This document shows positions 9,894-19,762 of a stretch of 64,000 bases of DNA, piece after piece (positions within the stretch are counted from its first letter, which is position 1; every line of letters begins with the position of its first letter). Below the pieces are notes generated by a model. That model did no database searches and was not told the DNA's origin. It worked only from the letters and a program-made list of their open reading frames with translations. The position numbers were made by a program, and so were the translations under genes. The stretch is taken from the NCBI GenBank assembly GCA_027924645.1, contig BSBN01000849.1:10248001-10312000 (forward strand), written 5' to 3'. This DNA is from Cunninghamia lanceolata (taxonomy: Eukaryota > Streptophyta > Pinopsida > Cupressales > Cupressaceae).

Positions 9894-10988
9894 TGTTGAT
9901 AACTGAGAGGGGGGGGGGTGAATCAGTTATCCTAATTATTTCCCTTATTGAACTTTCCTCTTAATTGAGGCAGCATAAAATCAAACACAAAACATTAACC
10001 ATGAAATAAGAAACACATGACACAGTATTTTTGACGTGGAAACCCTGTTAAGGGAGAAAACCACGGGGTGATTAACCCAAGAATTATTCTCTGTTAGAAG
10101 AATAGGAAATTACAAAAATGGCACTTGCCAATTAGGGCTCACTGCCCGAGCACACTGCTCACAAGAGGCTCACTGCCTACAAGAAGACACACTGTCTTAC
10201 AAAGTGATAAGAATCACAGTCTTGAACTGATTGGAAGCATCTGCATATGCTGGAGTTCAGTTCCGGTTAAGTTCAGTATACTGATCTGCTGCACTTCATC
10301 TTTCCTCTGTTCTTTAGTCTGCTATCCTTTCACATACCGGATCTTTCTTGCTACTTCTGCTCTACTCTGGACTTGTTCGCATATCCTCACACACACTTCA
10401 CACACTTTACAACTAAATCCATCCTCTATATATATCCGCACAAGTAATTTCATCATCTTTCTAGTCGGCATCCGGAACAGTCTAGTTTCTTACAAACTTA
10501 GTTCTGTCGGCTGAATCCTTGCTCACCAAGCAATGCGGATCAAGCATATACTTGTAGATATCATCAATTATGTCGGCCAAACATGATTCATGCCTCCGCA
10601 ACCTTTATCATCATCTGTAACACATCCGGAAAGTAGTTTGATACTTTGTCAGTCAGTTCTTCCTCTGTTTTTACTGTCTCTCAGGAATCCGGTACTCAAC
10701 TATTCATATCTTTTTCTTTGTCCATCTCCGGAGGCTAAATCCTTGGAATATACTACTCAAGATAGTCCTCTTGACTTCCCCAGATCCGCACTGTGCCAAG
10801 ACACTTCCTCTGAGAGATCCGGACCAATCTGTCGGACCTTGCCACATGCTCTGTTCTTGTTCACCGGACCACAACAATCTTCAATCTGACTTCCGGTAGA
10901 GATATATCATGACTTGCGGATATGTGGAATGACCTTTGTTGCCATCAATGACAACAACCATGAATCCATATAGTGTCTCTTGCCAACA
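9894..10988 (-). repeat. Element A 5' LTR
   Basis: This LTR drives the element on the minus strand. It is identical to the 3' LTR except for one base in the G-run. The hairpin next to the primer site pairs 9898-9906 with 9923-9931. The LTR is unusually rich in TCCGG/CCGGA and related CG sites, which fits a young copy not yet worn by deamination. Confidence 0.95.
10427..10435 (-). promoter_or_regulatory. Probable TATA box of element A 5' LTR
   Basis: The minus strand reads ATATATATA followed by GAGGATGG. Element B keeps a TATATATA at the corresponding place in its LTRs (near 20318 and 26765). The position inside the LTR is suitable for a U3/R boundary. This is inferred from sequence only. Confidence 0.5.
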
Positions 10989-10993
10989 GATTT

Positions 10994-11620
10994 GTGATGA
11001 ACATTTGAATCTCTTCAACCTCAGCATAGACTTGTTTGATCTAATCTATTTTCTTGCCCAACTTTTGTAGCATGAGGTTGACCAAGTGGACAGCACAAGG
11101 TGTTCAAACGTCAAAGTATATGTGAAAATCATGTCTCAACCAATATACCAGTTGCTCTACAATTCTTTGCGTTGCCCATCATGACTTGGACAACATTTTA
11201 AGGACCCACTTCCTGAATGCACTATATAAGGATGTTAGCAATAAACTGTGCATCCTTCACCCGCTCCTCACAATCCATGGCTATCAAAAACATTGCCCCT
11301 TTAGAACACATTGTGATTACATTGATTAATGGGCGATTTCTTGCTTCCTTCCATCCATCGGAAACAATGGACACCCCTATTTGTTTCCATGAATTCTTAA
11401 AGGGAGCCAATGAAGTGTATATTTTTACCTCCTTTGCGAATAAGGTGCTGTGCACCTTCTCATAACTTGGGCTTGTGTACCCTTGTCCAAATGGTGATCG
11501 AACAACATTGAAGGACAATTTGATATGCGATCTCTCTAGCGTCATTTTGAAATGCTCTCTCTAATGGCCCCCTTCTTCTTTTCTCACAAGCAGGCTCTTC
11601 TTCATTCTTGCCCAAATTCA
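10994..11620 (-). pseudogene. hAT-type (DUF659) transposase relic, N-terminal part
   Basis: Minus-strand translation shows the DUF659 signature. The stretch FNVVRSPFGQGY is followed by SIVSDGWKEARNRPLINVI, KGAMFLIAMDCE and then TPCAVHLVNLMLQKLG. Upstream, a basic tract (CEKRRRGPLERAF) fits the linker after a BED-type zinc finger. I do not see the finger itself. In-frame stops occur after the DUF659 core, so the gene was dead or dying. The last bases before element A run on in frame into 3528 and below (MFITN, then HHMLQAIFRSF), which shows that A jumped into the coding part. Such transposase-derived genes are common and old in plants. Confidence 0.75.
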
Positions 11621-12825
11621 GGTGGCTCTCTACTAGAATATCAAGGAAGACACTTTATGAGATGGAGAAGCAGGGGGCCTTTGTGATCCCCTTCCTCTAC
11701 TCAAAGGATGCCTTGCCCAGCATAGGTCAGCAAGAGCATATGGCTCCTTGCAGCACCAAATCATTAAACACATACATGGATTACAAGGCGCTGGAGGCCA
11801 AGTAGGATCAAATCTGCAATTAAAAAAGAGATCCTGTTTACTGCTTGTAGTTAATTTAGTAAATGGATTGTCTGCTGCAGTTAGGAATATTTAATAACAG
11901 TTTATATTTTCTGATGAAAATGATTGTTATTTGAAGGAGGTAAACAGGCATAGTTCTACATAACTTGCTGAAATGGGACTAGATAAGACTCCTTGCTGAT
12001 TTAGGTCTAGATAATACTGGAGTTGTTAATCGTAGCCCTTTTAAATTGGAGTTACCTAGTGATCCCATGGAAGGTGGTTTCCAAGATTTAGTCAGTTAAT
12101 GAGGCTGAGAAAATTTGTGAAGCTTTTGCGAGAAATCTCGTCCCATGGGAATATGAAATCTTCTGGGTTGCTACGTGATTTTCAGAATCTGCGTTGAAAT
12201 TGACACTTAGCATCTTGAAGAAAAATCAGTAGAAATTCAATTGCATCCAATTGTCATTTGGAAATAAGTGTCACAAGATTGCTGCTACAAATTTAGTGGG
12301 AAAGTTTCTATTTGTTTGTGTCATGACACTACAAAGCTTTCACGGGGTTACTTTTTTGGTGAATTTAGGAGCAGTTGCCCCCCTGCACAGGATACCACCC
12401 CTAAAAGATATACATCTGGGACTTGACAGATTAGGAGAACAAAAGATGTTGTGGTTATTTACAAATGAGGTGTAATTTCTCTTAGGGTCAGAAGGATTTT
12501 GTATGTGTGCAAGTAATTTTGCGTAATGCTCTTTGGACTTGCATAAGTGGTGATGCTGATACTTTAATTACCCATGTTTGGCCTGCACGTACCTCTGCAT
12601 CTTCAAATTAAGCTCAAATTTTCGCCATTGGTATATTATCTTTGTCTGACCCTTTTCTATTTCCATTAACATATCTCTCCAACACTGAGGTAGTAGGGCT
12701 ATTCTCAAAAGTTTTAAGAACATGGACTGGTTCCCTGGACATTGTACTGTAGCAAGCATAATCTTCCTAGTGAGATGGTAACTATCCTATAACATGAGGG
12801 AAACTTATTTGGCCTATATGGACAG
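11621..12825. other. Spacer upstream of the reticulon relic
   Basis: I see no confident gene here. A plus-strand open frame at 11608-11805 and one at 12251-12475 show no family I recognise. The missing 5' exons of the reticulon-like gene would be expected in this stretch, but I could not identify them, so they are lost, too diverged or farther away. Confidence 0.4.
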
Positions 12826-13389
12826 GTCCCCCCACTGCCGCATATCCCAAAAGTTGTTATTTCAGAGGACACAACTTGTCCCATTGCATCTGAGCTAAGA
12901 GTTGAAGTCAACAGAGCCTTTTAAAGCTTACGTGATGTTGCATCCAGGAAGGACTTCAAGAGGCTTCTATTGGTATGTACATAAACCTTTTCCTTATCTT
13001 TGGTTTTCCCTGTTTGGGAGTTTTAATTTTTGGATCACTATTTTAATGCAGTCTGTTTTACAGGTTATTGCTGTTCTGTATGTTCTGTCTGTTGTTGGCA
13101 ATTCCTTCAACTTTTTGACTGTTGTTTATCTTGGCGAGCCTATCTCTTTTTGCGCTTATTATATGTTTGGATACTTTCAATAATGCATGGAAACGATAAT
13201 AACTTGTACATTAGCTGACTCTTGTCTTACCTGCCTTGTTTAGAATTTGTCACTCTACTCACTGTTCCTGTTGTATATGAAAAATATGAAGATGAAGTAG
13301 ATTCGGTTGTTCACAAAGTGCTGTTCAAATTAAAGGAGCGGTACAAGGTCTTTGAAGCCAAAGTTCTGAGCAAAGTACCAAGGGGCTGA
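12826..13389 (+). pseudogene. Reticulon-like (RTNLB) gene relic, C-terminal exons
   Basis: Three exons encode the second half of a plant reticulon homology domain, a membrane-shaping ER protein family. Exon 12826-12972 gives PPLPHIPKV, SELRVEVNRA and SRKDFKRLLL. Exon 13064-13133 gives VIAVLYVLSVVGNSFNFLT. Exon 13244-13389 gives [14 protein letters not shown] and [11 protein letters not shown] before a TGA. Exon phases join cleanly, with CAG acceptors and a GT donor at 12973. Exon one holds an in-frame TAA at 12922-12924, and the second intron begins with GC (13134-13135) rather than GT. The usual tail after KVPRG is lost by an early stop. Introns are kept, so this is not a retrocopy. The first hydrophobic hairpin is not found. 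It is the only host-gene trace in the window. Confidence 0.75.
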
Positions 13390-13760
13390 AAGAAAAGAAA
13401 CTTTCATAGAATGTGTTTAGTGTTAAGTTAGAGGAGTTATTCCTTGCAGTCTTCTTGTTGGCCGCAGGATTCATAACTGCCGTATTGCACCTAATTTGGG
13501 CAGGTATAACTTGTATTTCTGTAGCTTGGTTGTTTTATATTAGGGTATATCTAACTATCTCACTCCCAGCTTTGGAGTCATTTTCATTCTGAAAAAATAC
13601 TTTTAATGTTAATTTAGTTTTTGATGCCATTCATCTTCCAAGGGTGGTGGCCGTTGGCATCCAAATGAGTAGTTATGTCCCATATAAACTTGACTGTTAA
13701 AGTAATTTCTCATGGAATTTAATATTATAAATTATATTTGTACAGTGATGGATCTATGCC

Positions 13761-13840
13761 CAAGTTTCTTTTCTTGAATGGCGAGTTAACAGTGATCTTA
13801 TAAGTTTCTTTTCATGAATGGAGGGTTTACAGTAACCATA
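13761..13840. repeat. Tandem duplication, two 40-bp units
   Basis: Units 13761-13800 and 13801-13840 share AAGTTTCTTTTC, TGAATGG and TTACAGT with several substitutions. Confidence 0.75.
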
Positions 13841-14217
13841 CTCATCTTCAGTAGGCATTTTCTTATCTTGTGGCATGAATGGTTTGATAATGCTCAGGTT
13901 CTCAATGCCAAGCCAGATAGATTTCTCAAATATTAGGATATGGTTGTAAGAAGTTAGGGTTGTGTCTTTACAAATCTTTACAAGAGGTAGACTTTTGACT
14001 CCCTATTTGTTTTTAAACTCTTTATAGGTAGTGCTAAATTCATTCTTTCCCTGCTGGGGCAAGTTTTAAAATGCGGTTTGATTATGTTCGTTGTCCGCTG
14101 GGTATGTTTTCATATGAGGTAGCATTTTTCTTTGTGAGACGAAGCAGTGGACTTTTCTCTCTACTCTTATTTTGCTCTGTAACTGTTTTTGACTGTGTGT
14201 TCGATCAGAGGGATTAA

Positions 14218-14289
14218 AAATGCGCATTGTGCTAATTGGTGTAACGTGACGGTAAATGCGCATTGTGCTAATTGGTGTAACGTGACGGT
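14218..14289. repeat. Perfect tandem duplication, two 36-bp units
   Basis: The unit beginning AAATGCGCATTGTG and ending GTGACGGT occurs twice without mismatch (14218-14253 and 14254-14289). Flanking TTTTTGACTGTG also occurs on both sides, so a longer segment of about 100 bp was duplicated earlier. Confidence 0.85.
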
Positions 14290-14388
14290 TTTTGACTGTG
14301 CATTGGATCAGACTGGAAAGGGGAATGATTGATCTGTTGTTTTGTGTTTCTGAACAAATGTGATTCTGTCCATCCTCCTAAGCTCTAC

Positions 14389-14537
14389 TTAAACATCATC
14401 CACTTAAACATCATCCACTTTAATGGTCAAACAGTCAATAGCAATTTTACACCTCATCCACAACAAAAAGTGGTAAATATTTGTCCTATTTTGATTCGCC
14501 AAAATTGACTTTGACTGTTGAAGTGGATGATGTTTAA
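14389..14537. mobile_element. Small foldback (MITE-like) element
   Basis: The ends are inverted. The left end is TTAAACATCATCCACTT and the right end is AAGTGGATGATGTTTAA, and inner ACAGTCAA/TTGACTGT pairing extends the arms. The left arm carries an extra copy of ACATCATCCACTT. Length is about 149 bp with no coding capacity. The TTAA at each edge could be part of the arm or a target duplication, so a superfamily cannot be assigned. Confidence 0.5.
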
Positions 14538-15173
14538 GAACAACCCTTTTTTTATTCATGTCCTATTCACGTGCAAGTTGCAACTCTTGCTAATATTTGG
14601 AATGGGAAATGTGGTGTTGTAGAATGCCTTAAAAAGCTTGTTGAGCAAAGATTGAAGTGTTTAAGACTTCCTTACAGCTTGGTGTCTTTATTGTTACTTT
14701 TCATATGATTGAAGATACGATTGATGTAATATACCTAAATGAAGATCAATGCAATATTTTAATTTTGAATATTATGTATATCTAAATCTATAATGCCTTG
14801 CTAATTTGTAAACTAGGATGAATATTCCATACATGAGAAATCAACATTGTTTATTTTCCCAATCAATTGATTGAACTTGCAAATGTAAATGAGAGTAGAA
14901 GCATTCACTATAAAATAAAGTGACAAGATTTATTTTGGAGAAACCTTGGAGAAACCCATACTATATGACACTCGTGTATTCCATGCATTTTTTGTGAGTC
15001 TTCCGCATGTTTTCCCAGCGTCCTGACGTGTCTTACGTGTTTTATGTGTGTTTTGCATGTTTTTTGATGGTGGTTCATAGCGATGAGCTCCCCCGCATCG
15101 CCTAGTTACAGTTATATATGGATAATTGCTTAATGTCTTCTCTTCATGTATACTTTGTGTTTTGCATGACTGT

Positions 15174-16280
15174 TGTCTACTATAGAGATGAGATCCTAAG
15201 TTGAGTGCAAACTAACCTAATTTGCTCCCAATCGCAAGTCCAATGGACCTCAAGATTGGACTGGATCACTACTATGTTTCCTATCAACTAATACACCCTA
15301 TCTAAACACACTAGCGATGATTTGTCCTAATGAAAATGAAACTATGCTATTCTAACTTAAAATTGCACTAATACCAGATGATGTTGAGTACTCAAATTGG
15401 CAGAATGTCTTTGCATATGATGGCTTATGAAAAATGGAAGAGGAGGCCTCAATTTATAGATTTTTGGGGATGGAAATGGAGGGCTATGATCAAATTGGAA
15501 GATCAAGCGCTGAAATTGCTTGAGGATCTTCAAGCAAGGAGAATTGGACAAGTGGCATGATTAGATTGGATGTGAATTTTGCTCCAAGATTTAAAGGACG
15601 ATCAATGGATGAGATTGTAAGTTTGAATGGATAGATGACTAGGATTGCGTAGGTGTATGACATGTAAGGTCTTATTTATGAAAAGGTAAGGCTTGGATTT
15701 AGTGAAGAATTTTAAATTGCATAGAAAAGGCACGTGGAATTTAAAATTGGAGGAATAGTGTCCAAATAGTGCCACATGTAATTTTAAATTTGCATGAATA
15801 GTGACACTTGGAATGAGATAGAAGAAATAGGACAAGTGTACCCATTTTGGAAGATTTGGCCATACTTCCAAAGTGCCACTTGTCATGTACATGCATGTAC
15901 ATGGAATGACAAGTGGATTTCTAGAAACATGGTGGTTTGTAATGAGGAATTAATTAAAATTAATTTACGTGCACATGTTTTAGAAGAAAATAATGATGAT
16001 TACAAAAAATAATCAAAAGTGGACAAAATATGAATTAAATAAATATGGTCATTTATTTAATTTTTGGTGTATGGATTATGAACTATAGTAAAAAATATTT
16101 AATTTTTGAATTATAGTAGAGGAATTTGATTTTTTGTGAAAAAAGAAAGATGCAAGATAAATTTATTAAATAATTAAAATTATTTAATTAATATTTGACT
16201 CGGATAGAATGATGTAGGTGAAATAAGTTTAGATTGCGTAGGTGGATGAAAGTGGTTGTGACCTTTTTTAGACGTCTACA
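15174..16280 (-). repeat. Element D 3' LTR
   Basis: The LTR runs TGTCTACTAT to GACGTCTACA on the plus strand. Short open frames inside it have partners in the other LTR and are not genes. A polypurine tract (minus-strand AAAGAGGGGCAAAA) abuts it at 16281-16294. Confidence 0.9.
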
Positions 16281-17159
16281 TTTTGCCCCTCTTTGATATG
16301 GCATCATTGCTATCGTAGTTGACGCGATATTAAAGAATATAATTTTTTTGGATAAATATGCCCTAGTGAGTGTATAGGAGAGTGATGGGTGACTAGGTGA
16401 TGCCCCCTTGAGAGATTGGCGAAAAAAATAATTTTTTTCAGCGATGTCTTGAAAAAGGAGAAAAAGTGACAGAAAAGAGGAAAATGATGCAGGATGGGGC
16501 ATGGTTATGATGGATAAAGGGAGCACGGGGTTCTGTATGGAACGTACCTTTACACTAATGTAAGCCATTAATAGGCCTTTTATTTGCATCAGACTATGTG
16601 GATGACAGGAGGGGAACACAACAGAAAAGGTGTCAAGAATAATTGACAAAGACACTCTTTGCCTGGGGTGGATGCCTCAAGTGCGTGCATGTATAGTGAG
16701 TGCAATATGAATGAGGTGATTAATGCACAGGTATGGATTGGGTTGTGAGTGATCATGATACGCAAATGGGTCCCTGAAAATGGTCACAGAATGGTAGGGA
16801 GGATATTGGGTAGTAGAAAGTAGGGGGTGATGGAAATGCGTGTTAATGAATCTTGGAGCAATAGGAGTAGGATGGGATGATGATGGTAGGTGTGGATATG
16901 TAGGATAAAGGGATGACATCATATTGAGAGACATTCTGTCAACAAATATTAAGTACTACTATTGATATAGCACGGGATGTTATGCACCAGGGTATGTGGA
17001 ACCAAGGTGGCAAGGCATCCATGCATAGGACTTGACACTGCAAACAATAGGATGAATCCATACATGTCCATAATAGTACAACCTTTTCTAGATGAATGAG
17101 GGGAGATCCGAGGCATAAGCCCTTAGTACACCAAAGGCATGAGAAGTGGTTTTCACCAT
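16281..17159 (-). other. Element D 3' untranslated region
   Basis: Between the integrase end and the 3' LTR lies an AT-rich non-coding stretch. It starts with the polypurine tract. Minus-strand open frames (16188-16934) show no domain I recognise. Confidence 0.55.
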
Positions 17160-17560
17160 AGGATGGATTATTTCTCTTTACTTTTTTGATTTTTTTTAAA
17201 TTTTTTGATTTTTTTTTGTATTTTTGACATAGGGTACTCAGTGGTCAGGTGGATGATGTTCATAGGCTTATCAAACTCTTCTCCTTCAAGGGTGGAAAGG
17301 CGGTATGCTCCAGAACCATACTTAGTAGTGAAAAAGTAGGGGCCCCGCCAATTAGGCTCAAACTTTCCTTTCTTTTCTCGCTCTGACAAATTCCTTTGAT
17401 TTTCTTTCAGGACCAGGTCTCCTATTGCAAACTCTCAAGCACAGATTTTCTTGTTGTAAGATCTGCGAAGCTAGTTTTGGTATGCTTGGAGGTGATTAAG
17501 GGCGTTGAGGCGCCGTTCATCTAATAGCTCGAGCTCTTGGAGGCGTGCAACACGGTATTC
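17160..17560 (-). pseudogene. Element D integrase C-terminal (GPY/F) region
   Basis: The minus strand encodes LQELELLDERRLNALNHLQAYQ and then KFEPNWRGPYFFTTKYGSGAY with LSTLEGEEFDKPMN, the GPY/F module that closes gypsy integrases. A stop follows AYQN. The frame upstream (TYEE) lies at 18618 and above, separated from this part by solo LTR E. Confidence 0.8.
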
Positions 17561-17562
17561 TT

Positions 17563-18612
17563 TTAAAGGAAGCTAGGTGTGCGGAAACGCTTCCTACACT
17601 AATCTATTGAGGAGAGGGCTATGCAATTTCAACTTTATCCTAACTATTATAGCAATGTTAAACCATTAACATGAGTTATTGCAGCAAAACAGAAGAACTA
17701 GAAAGTAGACAGAAGAAGAGAGACAAAGATTTACGGTGGGGAAAACCCTTATCGGGTGAAAAACCCCACACTTAGAAACCTGCACAATGTATTAACAAAT
17801 CTGAAAGTTGTTTACAATACACTTGCAATGCAAGCTTCAATGGTCTTTGACACTCATGTCTGGAGTCAATTTGGCAGCATAACAATACCTATAAACTTGT
17901 GATACAAACTCCATCTCTAAGCACCTGTATATAAAGGAAATACAAGGCAATATTGGACTTATTTTGGAATGGGCGTCCAACATGGCATCTTGGACCAAAA
18001 CCCACGCCTAGGGACACTTGGTCAACATTGTAGAATGTGTCTGACACTTGTCCACAACACCCATCCCAAAGAGGTCGCCTATTTCCAAAATGGGCTATGA
18101 CAGATGCTCTGACGACACTTACGACCATCATAGAATCTGTCATAGCGGTTACAACTTACAGCTGTAAGAGAATCTGTCATACACATGCTATAAATAGCAT
18201 ATTCTCTTACATGTCATATTCCATCTTGGGGCACCCAAATATGCCTTATTCAAAGATGCTACATGACACATGTCATCACCTGTCTTACAACCTTCTATTT
18301 TCGACTCTTACATGTCATAGATTTGTCATAGGAATTCGTCATAACCATTTCGGTCAAACATTCCTTACACAACATAGAATATGTTGACACATGGCAGAAT
18401 ATTCCTACCAGTAAGTGGGACGCCTATCTCCTTAAGTGAGGACAAAAATACAAGTTGTCGTAATCCATGTAGGATTGACACATCACCGTGCCACATCCCA
18501 CAACATGACAATATGGATTTTCCAAATATTTACAACATAGACAATTAAATAATAAATATAAACATTACAAAGGCAGAGAATTACCAAGGTTGAGACACCT
18601 TAATTCCCAACA
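17563..18612. mobile_element. Solo LTR E inserted in element D integrase
   Basis: A 1050-bp segment without coding capacity is flanked by TTCTT (17558-17562 and 18613-18617). Removing it restores the integrase reading (TYEE joined to YRVARLQ). The right end is CCCAACA. The left end is TTAAAGG rather than TG, perhaps a mutation. It carries the hairpin motif GTGGGG (17736-17741) pairing with CCCCAC (17764-17769), like the LTRs of A, C and H, so it is probably a copia-type LTR left by LTR-LTR recombination. A TRIM-like element is a less likely alternative. Confidence 0.78.
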
Positions 18613-18617
18613 TTCTT

Positions 18618-19500
18618 CATAAGTGATAACATTACACAAAGATATGCACAATGAGGGCAATTTCATCTCTATTGGTAGGATAGCTTCAGCTCCGAAGACT
18701 AGGGAATACGGTGTAGCTCTCGTAGGTGTGTGGATGCTAGTGTAATAGGCTCAAAGGGCGGGATGGATGTGGAGGTGCTAATCATGGCCAGTTTCATTGA
18801 TAACTTTTTTGAGGATTTTGAGCAAGGTTTTGTTAGTTGCCTCAGCCTGACCATTACCTTGGGGATAATATGGGGTGGACCAATGATGTTGGATGTGGAA
18901 TTGCTTACAAAGATCTCGAACATCATAGTTTTTGAAGGTTTACCATTGTCTGTAACAATGGCAGATGGGATACCATAACGACAGATGATATGGTAAAGGA
19001 TTAACTTGGCGACTTGGTTTCCAGTGGTGAAAGTGAGAGGAATGGCTTCAACCCACTTAGTGAAGTATTATGTGGCGGTGAAGATGAATTTGTGTCCATC
19101 AGAAGAGGATGGGTAGATTTTTCCAATGAGATCTAAGCCCCACTAAGAGAAAGGTCATGGTGTGGTGATAGGTTGGAACGTGTGAGAAGGAGCGTGGATT
19201 AGATCTCCATGCTACTGACAGGGTTTACACTTCTTCACTTACTCACATGCATCATGTTCCATAGTGGGCCAATAATATCCTGTATGTAAAAGCTTCACTT
19301 GTGTGCGCTTCGCAGATATCTGCGTGCACTTCATGTAGGGCAAAGGAAGCTTCTTCTGTGTTTAAACATCAAAGAAGAGTGCCATCATAGCTTCGGTGAT
19401 AGAGGGTGTCGGCAAGGATAGTGTAGTGTGTGGCTCGGTGGATAAGGGATCGTTGTTGTTTACTGGTGGATTCGGGTGGGAAAGTGATGTTGGAGGTAGG
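18618..19500 (-). pseudogene. Element D integrase zinc-binding and catalytic core
   Basis: The minus strand shows remnants of the HHCC finger (GYYWPTMEHDACE, then KKCKPCQ) near 19200-19300. The catalytic core follows. The first Asp lies in GLDLIGKIYPSSSDGH, the second in IVTDNGKP, and the Glu in PYYPQGNGQAEATNKTLL near 18800-18860. Stops (TAT*YFTKW, ETGHD*) and a frameshift after DNGKP kill it. The frame continues with PYSLVFGAEAILPIEM up to TYEE at 18618, where LTR E interrupts it. Confidence 0.8.
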
Positions 19501-19516
19501 TGTAGATGTCATGATA

Positions 19517-19757
19517 TCAAGGATTTTCCAAACCAACAATCTCAAAAATGAACTTCAGCTCGGTGACGCAATATACTGGCATAAGGGACTGTTCTACAAG
19601 AAACTCACATTGATGACCGTCCTGAGGCATATCCCGAAGGGAACCAATAGTAGCCATAGCATCAGCTACTTTATTATGAAGGTGAGGTACCTGTTCAAAC
19701 TGTATGTAGGTGAATAATAGTTTATATTCATCTACCATTTGCTTATAGGGTGCTAGC
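19517..19757 (-). pseudogene. Element D second RNase H, 3' part
   Basis: The minus-strand frame reads KLAPYKQMVDEYKLL, then VPHLHNKVADAMATIGSL and MPQDGHQCEFLVEQ. This is the C-terminal part of the extra RNase H typical of Tat elements. Its N-terminal part is at 27331-27585. Element B entered between them with target duplication TTGTC. Confidence 0.8.
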
Positions 19758-19762
19758 TTGTC

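Larger units (their letters stand above)
3534..10988 (-). mobile_element. Element A: young non-autonomous LTR retrotransposon with orphan ORF2
   Basis: This is a complete LTR element on the minus strand, flanked by the perfect 5-bp duplication GATTT (3529-3533 and 10989-10993). Both LTRs run TG...CA and are 1096 and 1095 bp. The only difference I see is one G in an 11- versus 10-base run. In transcript order it holds a 5' LTR (9894-10988), a tRNA-iMet primer site, ORF1 (coiled coil plus four zinc knuckles), a 653-bp gap, ORF2 (1,044 residues, unknown), a polypurine tract and a 3' LTR. No protease, integrase, reverse transcriptase or RNase H motif is present in any frame, so it must borrow those enzymes. 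ORF1, the primer site and the leader resemble those of the copia element C, which suggests a SIRE-like copia helper. Element B is an older copy of the same family. Confidence 0.93.
13390..15173. other. Spacer with small repeats, left of element D
   Basis: No gene is seen. The stretch holds the duplications at 13761-13840 and 14218-14289 and the foldback at 14389-14537, listed separately. The last about 200 bp (GCATG and TCTTC rich) resemble the repeat that continues at 47216 on the other side of element D, so D lies inside an older repeat copy (G1). Confidence 0.5.

Noticed and set aside
9894..10988. Long direct repeats as a possible CRISPR or segmental duplication
   Set aside because: They are TG...CA bounded, with a target duplication, primer site and polypurine tract, so they are LTRs. 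No short regularly spaced repeat array exists in the window.
11608..11805. 65-codon plus-strand frame as an exon
   Set aside because: It overlaps the N-terminal side of the hAT relic on the opposite strand, and I recognise no family or splice context.
15357..16012. Open frames at 15357-16012 matched by frames at 46314-46948
   Set aside because: They belong to the two LTRs of element D. Both strands are open over the same bases and no domain is seen.
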